64,000 bases of DNA from Lingula anatina (Eukaryota; Brachiopoda; Lingulata; Lingulida; Lingulidae): positions 130,688 to 194,687 of the forward strand of contig NW_019775712.1 in assembly GCF_001039355.2 (NCBI RefSeq), written 5' to 3'. The notes beneath the pieces were generated by a model that saw only the letters and a program-made list of their open reading frames with translations, made no database searches and had not been told where the DNA came from. Shown here piece after piece: positions 27,001 to 39,494 of the stretch. Made by a program: the position numbers and the translations under genes. The number at the start of each line of letters is the position of its first letter. Position 1 is the first letter of the stretch.

Positions 27001-30000
27001 CAATGTCACATTACCACCTAATATTAGGGAATACTTTACAGTAAGTTATCTTCATAAAATTTATACATAAGTTCGTTGCAAATACAGTCAAATGGAATAA
27101 ACCACGAGAAATGGGGGATGACATGTTTGTACATTTGTTTAAAAAAATCTGGATACAGATGTTGCTGTACTGTACTAAATGGTTTACAGAATATTTTACA
27201 TTAAAAAAAAAAACTTCACACAAAGTAAGATAAAATTGACATTCAAAGTGTTAAAACTGTGTTTATGTTGATATAATTATAGAATTTGGCACAGCCTACT
27301 ATTGTCAGTGTATGTACATTTTTTAAAAAGTATTTATTTTAAGCTGGCAGCCACATGGTGATGATAATTTTTTGATGTATTTTTTTTTAGGTACTGAATT
27401 TTACCCATCCAATGCTAGTCCCACCCCGGGAGACAGTAGTACCATTTCAGTTGAAGTTTCACCCCAATTCTTCTGACCTGCACTTCACCGGTCCTGTCAG
27501 AGTTTACACCAACGCCTCCGTATTCTTCATACCATTGAGGGTTTACAATGGGAAACTAAAGGTAGAGTTCAACAAAATATGGGAAACTTAAGTTAGAGTT
27601 TAACAAAACATGTGCATTGTTTCCAAAACTGCACATTTTTAGGTGAGCCAAAATTTGTCATTTTCTTCTCATTATTGATTACTTATATTATCGATGAAAT
27701 GTGGTCATTGTAAGCCACCTTCTTACTAAAAACCAAAACAGGATTGGTAATGTAAACAACTTGATATATGATACAGCATATTAATTTTACATAGTCTAGT
27801 GCAGTCATTGCTGAAATGTGTCACAGTTGAATTTTCAAAATACAGTATTTTTAATAGAGTCTTAAGAGCTGGGTATAATTGACAAAACATAAAAACTTTT
27901 CTAAAAAATGCCTTACTTCTGCTCGCAATTTAAAATGATTGTAACGCGTAAGGTTCATTATATAGTTATATAAAGTATGGATATTATTATTTTCTTTGGT
28001 TAAAATCTGAATAAAATGCAATTCTGTCTCAGGTAATACATCACAGACCGGAGGTGTTCAAAGGGCAGCTGGACTTTGGTGTGATGGGTGTGGGAGACAG
28101 GCGGAAGTTAACTTTCACGCTGCGCAATGATAACCCCATAGATGTAAGTGTATGGAATGCTGGGACAGCATGGGATAAATTGTAATAGAAACTAAGATTG
28201 TTGAATGTAGTAGATGTAGGAAATATTTCAAAAATGAATTAAAACATTTTCCAGTAACTCTTGTTTGTCAGTTCTGCTTAGTAACAAGAGAAATATAGAT
28301 TTTTTGTGGGCAGTTAGGAATATTCTAACTCGGAACAATTGTCCTCATTAAATTTAGCAAAAAAGTGGACTTGATTATTTGTAAGCATTTGCATTCAAAT
28401 AGTATAATTCTTAAATTGTAACATATAATTTATTTAATATGGTTTTCAGGTCACTATATATGAGTTTAGTTCCAATATGCTTAGAACTACAGTGGAATTA
28501 CTAGGGGTCGAAAAAGGCAATGGAACAGCACTTACACGAGAACACAATGTATCAGAGATAGACACAAGCCCAGTAAGTGGCCTGGAATAGGAACTGTTGT
28601 GAATGTCAACTACTACAAAAATATTCAAAAATATTCATTTTTATTCCTATTTTCATGATGCAGAGAAGTGGCAGTATTGGGCTTATTGAGAAATATATTA
28701 ACTGTAGCGATTTTAATTAGGGCTGTTGAGACTAGAATTTCATATCATTTTGCATATCATGTCTCTTCGTTTACCTTGAGTCTTTTACCTAATATTTCTA
28801 CTGAACGTGCCCCAGTGCTTGGTTTCCATGGTGACACCCATACTTGTCTCATTCCAGCTTGTGCTAAAACCATACCATTTTGCAGTATTCCGCGTCAACC
28901 TGCATGCTCCAGATGAAGAAGGCAGTTACGCTGCCGAGGTGCTAATTTATACAAATTTTGAGGTAAGAGAAAAGAAGCTCCCCAGTCTGTTTAGAAAAGA
29001 TTTTAATATATTTCCATCTTTACACAAGAGATGATGAATATTTTATTGCACCAATGTTCAATACTGGTTCAAGGAGTGGAATAAGCTGAAGGAAACACAA
29101 AGTCATTTTTTTTTTTGTGATTGAACATGAAGGCTGTTGTGGCAAAGTTTTTTTTTTTTTTTTAGTTTTAATGGGTCATTTAATTGCCTCACTCATCACT
29201 TGTTGAGAAACGTAATTGCGTAGAAATAAAGTCACACACACTTGGTATAATTTGTACAGTATTCTCAGTGTGAACAATTTATGATGCCACTTTTTCTACT
29301 AGAACAAAATGTTTTATTTCAGACCCAGTATATTCCTCTCACACTGATGACTGTGGAGGGAGGCCTGATGGCAGTGCCAGAGGTTCTCATGTTTGAAAAT
29401 GCCTTCCCAGTATGTGGACAAATATGGCAAAAAACTTCTCTTTTATTTAAATCATTCAAGATGAGACTATGGCTTGAAATTAGAAGTGCTTAATGCAGAT
29501 GGACCATTGCCTGTTTCGTCAAAAAGAATTTTGGCTTATATAGTATATATAAATAAAACATTGTTTAAATTGCATATTTTAGATGAGGAATAGGTATAGA
29601 ATTACAAAATAACCTGCACTGAACACTTTAACACATGAAATAGTTCAAACAAACTGTTGCATGCTTTTGTTGCAGGGTAAAGTGCTGTCTCAAGATTTCA
29701 GAATTAACAGTACATTTGATGGGGTCATAGAAGCAGGGGAGGTGATCTTTATTCCTGAAGACAGCAGGTTTCACTATGAAAGAGCCAATGTGAAACCTCT
29801 CTGGATTTACTACCATGATCATAATATTGTAAGTATGCCAACTGTTATTGATCTGGTCATATTTTTTTGTACTACGATAAAAACTGTCATGAAATATTCT
29901 CTTATTTGAAGTGCTTTCTGCTGAACTATCATTTTAGCTCTCAGCAAAAACCCAAAGTTAAATGAGATTTAGAAGTTTAGAAGTGGCTAATGACCAATAA

Positions 30001-33000
30001 AGAATCCGAGGGAAGTTACAAATAAATAATGGGACTGAAAACTCATTATATAATGGTTAGAGTATCAACATTGCTCTAAAAATATGATTGAACATCACAG
30101 CTTAAATTAAGATGATGTTACTAATTTTTGTAACTATAAGAATTGAGAGGAATTTGTCTTGTTCACTGAGCATAGGAAATTAGGGATGTTTTCCCTGACT
30201 GTAAGAAAAAAAGCTGCAATCTCTCTTGTACACAATATCCACTGTTGTATATGAAGTGCATCTCGTCCTCTACTATAACATTCCAAACTGATGTGTTCCA
30301 GATAGGGAAGCTGTCATTTGATGTGCGGCAAGGCTGTGAAGAGGACTGTTATGTAGGCCTGCCAACACACACCCCCGCCGGTCATCAGTGGCTACTGGGT
30401 CTCACACTAGACAGAGAGGTGACCGACACTGACCAATACTTATACACAAAGCTACAGCAGAAGTGGGAAAATGTGGGATCCATAGAGAAAAATCCGTAAG
30501 TTTGAAAGGGTGACTTCTTGATATGATAGATTTCATAGATTTATCTTTTACAGATCATGTTAGTCTGGTAGTGGATTTAAAAAAAATTGTCCAAGCTTGA
30601 AAGTGATAGACTGAATGTGAAATTTGATGTGAGATGTTTCTAACAAATGTTAATAAATCTCAGTATTTACATTAATGTATTATGTGTATCTTAAGCTTCC
30701 TGACAAACAATTAGAAAAACACATCATCTACAAGTTGTTATTTCCACCCAGGTTCAACGTCACAATTCAACTGAACACTGATTACGTGAGGGGCTTCCTT
30801 TTCCCGGCACAGGTCCAGTTCAGCTGGCCTACGCTTATTGAAGACAACTTTGAGTCTGATTATGACAGAGTTTTAAGGTTTCCTCTCACACAAGTAGGAA
30901 ATAAGTCTGTAAGTATCATTAAGATATTGGGTAGAAATAGAGAAAAAATTAAGTTACAAAGTAAATCAATGCAGGCAAAGTTGATGGTATTTGCTCTTTT
31001 TAAGCAGACACAGACATAATTACTAAGACCGTAATTGTTTATTGCAGATATGTGGAAATTCAAATAAATTTTTCTTAAAAGTTGAATTTTTTGTGCCTGA
31101 TTTCCACAAGGGCAGTGACTTTGTTTTGGTAGTCAGTGAACAGTGCCTTTTCTTAATGAACAGAATATTCAAAAAGGAAGAAGCAGATCTTACCTAAGAA
31201 TGTAATTTCTTTTCAGGATATATTTTTCATGGTTGTGAACCCCTCTGATGTCCCTGTGATCATCCAAGTCCTGCCTTTATCTCTTTACCCAAACCCTCAA
31301 GTGCTGCTAGACATGCTCAGCTCCACGTAAGAGACACATTCTCGTATAGAAATGGTTTTAGACAGTCCAAGACTAAGCACCTTGGTTAATTTTTTGCTTA
31401 GAAAAAGTTAATGAGATTTTAATATGTGATGAATTAAAGAAAAACAATCAGTAAAAGGTCAGTTTATTTTATTGGTGATAATTTCATTTAACAGGTGTTT
31501 CATGTTAGTAAATTTTTTATCATCGCTTTACAGGTTTTCAGATCATTTATCAGACTATGTTGAAACAGATGACCAAGACATTTTCACTCTAGAAAATTTA
31601 GAATTATACGATGTAAGTATTATTATGTAATTTTTTATACATCTTCCTTTAAAAGTTAATTTCTAATCAGTGTGCTTTTATTTAGTATAAACCATTGAAA
31701 ATAAAATAGTATAGTAGGTAAGAAACTGAATATATATCAGGAGACTCTTTAAAGCTAATAATAAAATGTAATAACATTGGGATAGAAATCAATCAACTTT
31801 AAACTTAATGATTAGGTGACACTCACTGGAGTCATGTTGTTTTCCAGAAAAGACCAGATAACGCTGTGCCAGAAATGCGCCAGTGGGTCACCGATTATTT
31901 TGGCGTCAAACCCCACAAACATACCATAGCAACCATATTGAATGGGAGAGGCGGAGTGCGGTGTTTAGCGGGATTTTCCCCAAAGGATGACTCCATCAGA
32001 TCAACCCTCATAGTCATAAGGTAAGTTAGTGAAGGATCTGAAGAAAAACTGTTTTAATGGATTTTGTACTTGAGATAAACTGATGTTATTTTGATTATTG
32101 GTCTTTTATAAAGATCACTATTTGTATTCCTGAAATGTAATGAAATTATTCTTTCCAGAAACAATCTTACCATCATAGATGCAATAGTAGTAGAAGGCAG
32201 AGGAAGCTATGGCCAGTTAAAATTCAGCGGTAGAAAACCAGGATCTCCAAACCCTCTCTCTTTTGAAATGACCGAAAAAGTGTTGTCAGGCTGTGAGAAA
32301 CGTGAGTTGGTCCTATGGAATGTTATTGACCTTGCAGTAAATGTCAACTTAACTTGATATAATATATGGAGATTGGGTTTTGTTGGCTTTGGTTTTGTTT
32401 TATTGGTTTTGATGTATGCGTAGTACTGTAACTGGTTTTGAAATAGTGATATTTTGTAACTGTAACATATGTATGGAGGAAATAGTGTTGATTTATGAGG
32501 CATAAGATTATGATGCAAGAGAATCACAAATAAGGTGGGAAATAACCTAACTAAATATAACCAAATAATTTGTTTAAAATGGAATAAATTTAATTTTTCT
32601 CTGATTCATGTTGTTATGGTGTTCATGGTGTAGTTTTATGTTTTCTTTCTCTTTTCAGCTTGGAAACCAAGTCGCACTATACCCCCCAGTTTTACCGTGA
32701 AGAGAACCTTTACCACCAGGAACTCCGGGGAGCTGCCAGTCTACGTCCATGGCTTCAGTATCAATGATGAACCATGTCAGGGCTATGGGTTCAAGGTGTT
32801 AAACTGTGAGGGGTTTGAACTGAAACCCAATCAGACCAAAAAGATAGACATAGCGTAAGTGTAAAAGAAACAGAATTTGTTGTATTCTTCAGATTGTTTT
32901 TTTATTTAGCAAATGGTGATAGTATGTCTTATGTTCAGAACATGTTGTAATTTAAAATGAACTATAAATTTAGAGTATCATTTAGTTGTAATTATCACTA

Positions 33001-36000
33001 AGCAAAAAGGAAAATGTTTTTTTCCCTTTCTGTTTGCCTTATATTCTCTTTACAGTTTTTTTTACTCTGTAAACAAATAACATAAATTATTATTTCCGAA
33101 AAAAAGTGAACTCAGTTGTTTTGTATCAAATTTCAGATTCAGTCCAGATTTTACCATGTCAAGAGTTAGAAGACTTTTAAAAATCCACTCCAGTCTTGGA
33201 GACACTATCAACTTCACTCTTCAGGCCACGATACCGGCCAGTATGTTGACTAAATGTTCCGCAGCACTCCCGCGCCCTTCATGGGAGCCCATCATTTATT
33301 ACTCCACAGTCTGTCTAATGGGTTTTCTCACTTTCTGCATCTTTGTGGCATCTTATTTTGAAGCAGATCGCATCTTCACCACAGACCTTTTACGCCGGCA
33401 GAAAGCTGTCAACGCTTCTTCACAATTACATGACAAGTCCAAGATATTTGATCTGAAAAATATTGCTGTCCCAAGACAGCAGGAAAAGTCTATACCTGGA
33501 CCACAACTTTTGGGTAGTAAGTCCATTCCAGAGATGGGTAACGGACACGCTGATTTGAAAAGGAAAAAAGATCCTACTCCATCCATAAGCATCAGTAGTA
33601 TTTTCTGCAGAAGCACAAGTAGACAAAATTCCTCAGAACCGCCAGCCAAACAACCTACCTATGAGAGACAGTCATCATCTGGGGAATGTGGTAAAACTAC
33701 TACTACTGCAGCCACACAGTCCTCAACCACACAACAACTCAACAACCTTAAACTACACCCAGCAGAGAAGAATACAAGTTACGCTACAGCATCAGAAGCC
33801 AATCCTGCGGAAAAAGCACCACAGCAGTCTTCGACTGTGAATTCTAAATCGAAGAAAAAAGCATCCAAGCAAAACGTAAATGATATATCGACCGTGGAAA
33901 ATGGATACATTCATGGTGAGAAAAAACAAGCCAAGTCTGAACCAGTATCAAATTCGGCCTCTGTACCAGCTAATTCAGCTGCGTCACCGCCATCGGTGAC
34001 ATCAGCATCTAAAAATACCGAACAAGAGCAAAAGGCAAGCAACGATAAAGAAAAAGTGCAAGCTGAAAAGGTGAAAAAGTTGGTGCCAAGCAGCAGTGGA
34101 AACAGTGTGAACCACCTTGACTCATTTGAAGTACCTGAAGTTCACATTGTGGCTGAAAATTTAAACGAAGAAAATTCGGGAAAAAAGGAAGGTGAGTTTG
34201 AAATGATTAACCTTGTTCAATTCATTTTCTGGAGATAGTATGTGTGTGTGTGTGTTTGTGTGCATGTGCTGGAATGAATTTACAAGATAATAAGTGTAGT
34301 AGTGAAAATAGATGCATAGTTAAGACAGTTAGAATATATTTTACAATGTGTATGTTTTAGCTGTATTTACTTTAAGATTTAAAAGTAAAATATATCTTAT
34401 GTAAAACGAACATTTTTTAAATCATTCAATTTCAGCAAAACCTCGTCCAAAACGTAAATCTAAGACTGCCCAACGTCGAGAAGACAAGGAACGGCGCCAG
34501 AAGGAGAAGGCAAAGAGAAAGGACAGCAACACTTCCCCCGTGTCTCCCTCTCCTACCTCCAGCCCCGCCACAGTGGAAGACTACAAAGACAAGGATGACA
34601 CGTCCTCGACGACCACAGAGTCCTCTGGTGGTGACGCTGATGACAAGGCCAGCAGTACGCGGGACTCCACGCCAGAGCCTCTGCTGAAGAAGACCAAGAA
34701 GAGTAAGAACAAGGGGAAGAAAAATAAAGAAGTGATGGCAGAGGAGCAGACTGGGGAGGATGATTTTATCCTGACCAGCAAGTCCAAGGCTCACACACGC
34801 ATCAAGGTGGACCCCAAGAATGCATTTGGAGGGAATATTCATAGGCCAAGGTGAGTTTTCAAGTACTTTTTGCTTAATATTCTATAATTATGTTAATTAT
34901 ATTTTTTTCATTAAAAAAAAAATTTTTTTTAATTATTTTTGTGTTATAATTCTGTTTTAGGAATGACATCTGCTTAATAATGGTGGAATACATTTGGAAA
35001 ATTATCATTTCTATGACTATCATTAAATAATTTACTATTGAATTTAATTTATAAACCAGAATCTGTTTTTTTTTTTTATCAGCACAATTGAACTACCGTA
35101 CACAACTAAACTTGAGGAGGAAGAACGCGCTGCCATACGAGAAGAGCCTACATCTCCCCACGCTCTGGCTGCTGACATCGCCACCAAGTGTTTGAAGAAG
35201 AACATCAAGGGGACAGACAAGCAGGCCAAACAGGCCAAAGGTAGATAATGCATTCTATTGAGTGCTGTAATCTGTTTAAAGATGTATTTCAAACAACTTA
35301 CCAGTAATAAGTTGTGATAGTGAATCGTGTCAATGCATGATCTTCTTTGAATTACACTTACATTTGAAGTAACATCTTTATATTTAAATGTTTATTGTTT
35401 AAGATTTTAAGCATGTGTTTGTTTTTCTTGTTTGTTGTTTAGAATTGCACATGCTGTGTTAGTGCTGTGCCACCTTTGGCTCTTTTTCTTCATTGAACAT
35501 TTTCAGTGTCAGTTTTCTTTTTAAAGAAGATTTGCTGTAGTTGTTGTCTTGTTAAACTTTGCATGGTGCCCCTGTCTATACAGACTGCAGCCTTTAGGAA
35601 TCTTCACATATTGTAGTATTGTGAGCATAGCAGATGGTATTAGATTAATGACTTAGTCCTAGAATTCATGGTCATTGCTGATAGTATATGATAGCAAATT
35701 GTCACTTGATTAAAAAAACCCATGGTTTAAATGCCAGCCTTCCTTTTCCTTCCTATAAGTTTAAGATGTATGCATCCTGTCACTTACTATGTTTCCCTTT
35801 ATATTTCTTTTATCTAGTTTTATTAATTTCCTTAGGTAACATATTATATATAATTATTTATATATAATACACATCCCTCACAACACCATAGCACTTAGAC
35901 TAGCGTCCTAACAATTTGTAGAATACTTCAGACTCTGAGCACTATCGCAATTTCAGAGAGAGAGATGGAATTCTTACCTGTTGCAAGCATTTGTTTTGCA

Positions 36001-39000
36001 ATGTTTTACTCTCCCTACCTGAAACCATTTTATCTGGGGAAAAATGAATTTTGAGAAAAAAAGAACCCTCTATTTATACTGAATTTTTTTCATAGGTTGC
36101 GTATTGTTGGTTTTGATAACCATATGTCTGATAAGAAAAAAAACAGTAGACTAAAAATGGATTTATTGTTAATCCAATCTAAAACAATTAAAACAAATTT
36201 ATATCATCAAACTGAGTTGCACATAAATAAATACCCATTACTAAAGTTACTGTAATAATTTTCCCTTGGAAAAGATTTGCTCCTTAGAAATCCTGTCATG
36301 GTATTTTTGATATACAAAAAACAATTGTTTGGCTGAAGCAAAACAGGAAGCCAAGTTAAGTGCCAAGCAGGGATAGTATTGACCAGTAGACTGCTCAGCC
36401 TGCCACTGCACTGTGTTGTCATTGTACTCATCTTGTCCTTTTATGTCCTCTATAGGCTCAATTATAGAGTCTCATCTCACTGGTGGAGACCCAGATAGTC
36501 CGTGGAGCGGGAAAGACTCCCCTCCCCCTCTGTGGGACCAACCAATACCAATCCCATCTACCGGTAGATACTGCTTTCATTTACTTTGGCTGCTGGGTGT
36601 GTTGTGGGTGTGTTGTGGGTGTGATGGGTGGAGGACTGAGGGAGGGGTGGGGTGGGGTGGGTTAATGTCTGTGGGTGGATGATGAATGGGTGGAAAACTG
36701 GGTGTGGGGTGATTTTATGTGGGTGTGTGAAGGATGGGTGGACTGAGAAAGGGTGGGGTGGGTAAATGTCTGTGGGTGGATGATGGATGGGTGGAAAACT
36801 GGGTGGGAGGGAATTTTTTTTGTGGGTGTGATATGGGTGTGTGTAGGATGGGTGGAGTAGTGAGGGGGGTAAATGTCTGTGGGTGTGACATGGGTATATA
36901 TAGGATGGATGTATAACTGAGGGTAGGGTGGATAAGTGTCTGTGGGTGTGTGTAGGATGGGTGGAGGACTGCATGTGTGTTTGCACAGGTGTGATAGTGT
37001 ACAGCAGAGAGGGTATTTTTTGTTTGCATATAACATTAAAGTGGAGGTGCTGTCTGTTTTTTTTTTTTTTTTTTTTTATTATATTTATTTTTGAAGGGAA
37101 AGTGTTTTGGAGTCTTATTTATTTATGCCCATGGTAATTTGTTTTGGCATGTTTATTTATTTTTGAGTTTATTTAGGTTTAAGTGGGTAAAACTTGATGC
37201 AGGATTAAAAAAAAAGATTGAAAGCAGCTAATGAGAAAGTGTGGTTAACTGTGAATGGAAAACAGGGCAGATGTGTTCTTGATACTGAGAGACAGTGTGC
37301 AAGGTTAGGTGGGTGGCGGTATCCAAGGCTGTCACTGACACTGAGGGTTGTGGTCAAGGAGAGTTTCTAAAATAAACAGTCATACGTCATGGTAATTGGT
37401 TAATATTTGGGCACTGAAAACATTGCAGGGCTGCACTGATGGTTCTTTGAATTCCCTGTGCACTTGTAACAGTTGATGTTAAAGGGAATGTAGCAGTTCC
37501 ATATGTAGCAATTGCTCTTATCTCTACATTTTAACATGTTTCCGTTACTAATTTCTCTGTTCATTAACATTGACTGTTGCTGTTATTGTTGTACTGATAA
37601 CAATGTTGCATGAACCCTAAGAAAAGCATGTGTGTATTTCTGTTTTGTACTTTGGATATTCTTTAGAGGTTGTGTGTCAACGTACAACACATAAACTTTC
37701 TATTTATTACCATATTGTGATAATGACAATGAGGAATGTATGAATAATCCACAAAATTTTATAGGGGTTGCTGAAAAAATTTTTTCCTTCTTTCTTCCTT
37801 GTATAGGTGACTTGAGTGAGCTGGCAGAGCAGACGGAGAACTTTGCTCTGCGCCATGGCAAGCAACTCTTGGGTTCCCCAGACCACCTCAGCAGTAGCAG
37901 TCGCTCCAGTAGTTACAGCAGTGTCGTCAGCAGCAGCAGTAGCAGTAACAACAATGACAGTAACCACGCCCGCAAGCAGGCCATTAAGAAACCCACTCCC
38001 TTCAATCCACTGGCCAATCCATTTGATTACTCTGGTGAGTGATGATCATTTAAAATATTACTTTTTTATTACTTTTTCTTTCGACATGTTTATAAAACCT
38101 ACTGTCTCAATGATTTTATAAATGTTTTAAAGGTCATTTGAATTCGAATGTGAAAATTGAATAATTTCATATTTTTCTCCCACTTTCCAGCCATCATGGC
38201 AAGCAAGGCTGCTGCAGCAGGACTGATACCAGGCAAGGCAGTCAGTGCAGTGGGTGGTCAGCAGAACCCCAGCCTGCCCCAGATGACCAGTCCCAGTACC
38301 ACCTTGACCAGCAGGGTGTCCCCATGGAGCCCCAGTATGGGCACTGGACAGGAGCTCGGGTAATGGCCTATTTCACAGGAATGGAGTTTGAAATCACTGA
38401 AGCCCAGTTTTAGTCTGGTTTGAGCTGGGTTATCCTGGTATCAGTTTCACAAAAAAAAAAAAAAAAAAGCTGAAGTCAGGTTCCCTAGCTAAGAACTCAG
38501 TTTCCAAGGTTACATGGTCATATCTTACCTTATCAGGAATAGTGTTACAGCACTCTCATGGAAATCTTAGTGACCTAAGTCGGGGAATTGACTTGGTTTT
38601 TTGTGAAACTGGGGCCTGGTATTAAGGGGACCAGGTTTTATCCAGGGTTTAAGTTACTACATCGTGCCTTGTTTTAAGAAAGTTTTGGGAAAACTGAGAC
38701 GATATGATATTTGTCCTATGAATTTTAGAAAATTTACACAGGGGCAGTAAAACTATTGCTATTGCTTTATGGTGTGATTTTGACAAAGGATATCTCATAT
38801 CTTGGGAGTCGTGTTGTATTAACTTACAGTGGTATTCTCCTTACAGAGCCAGCAGTTTGTTTGTGCTGCCATCTATCCATGAGAACAGCATGAACAGCCA
38901 GAGTAAAGTGTCGCCAGTGGATAGCTTCTCTCAGCCTACCACACACACTTACGGCCTGGGAGATGGTGAGTGACAGCTCTGAATTTATTCTAAAACAAAC

Positions 39001-39441
39001 TTGTGCAGTAGTCTCATTAGTGATAAGTCTGTCCGTCAATAAAAATACTTTTCACAATTTGAGAGAACTTCCTCATCGGGGCATAAGTCGTAAAGAATCA
39101 CAAGCACCATTTTACTAAAAAAAATCCTTCTGTGACCGAGGCTTACAATATTTCCTTTTCTGAGTATGAATCACACTGAATGGATATGCATATTATATTT
39201 GCTTTTGTGTGTAGATCTGCCTTTCACTATTCTAGCCTGAGCCCAGCTTTAATTTCTCCTGCAATCACTGTTCTTCTCAGCAGGTTCCAGCTTCCTGCAG
39301 CCACCCTCCACCAGCGGCTCCATGTTTGGAGGCCAGGAGAACATGACCATGATGCAGAGGTTACAGCAAGAAAGGCGCCAGAGACTGGCAGAGTACCAGC
39401 AGAAACTGCTGCAAGGTAACCACACACGCATGCATGCACGT

Positions 39442-39494
<53 letters not shown>

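Larger units (their letters stand above)
17021..33136 (+). other. TMEM131 introns 5-26
   Basis: Introns between the luminal-domain exons. Apart from the items listed separately, they hold only AT-rich unique-looking DNA, short purine runs (22195-22242) and a GACA repeat (26308-26343). No RNA gene or nested gene was recognised. Confidence 0.5.

Noticed and set aside
33353-33649. 98-codon minus-strand frame with hydrophobic stretches
   Set aside because: Shadow of TMEM131 exon 27 in the opposite strand.
36558-37036. Minus-strand open frames rich in His, Pro and Thr (up to 142 codons)
   Set aside because: They are translations of the G-rich minisatellite in a TMEM131 intron, not proteins.
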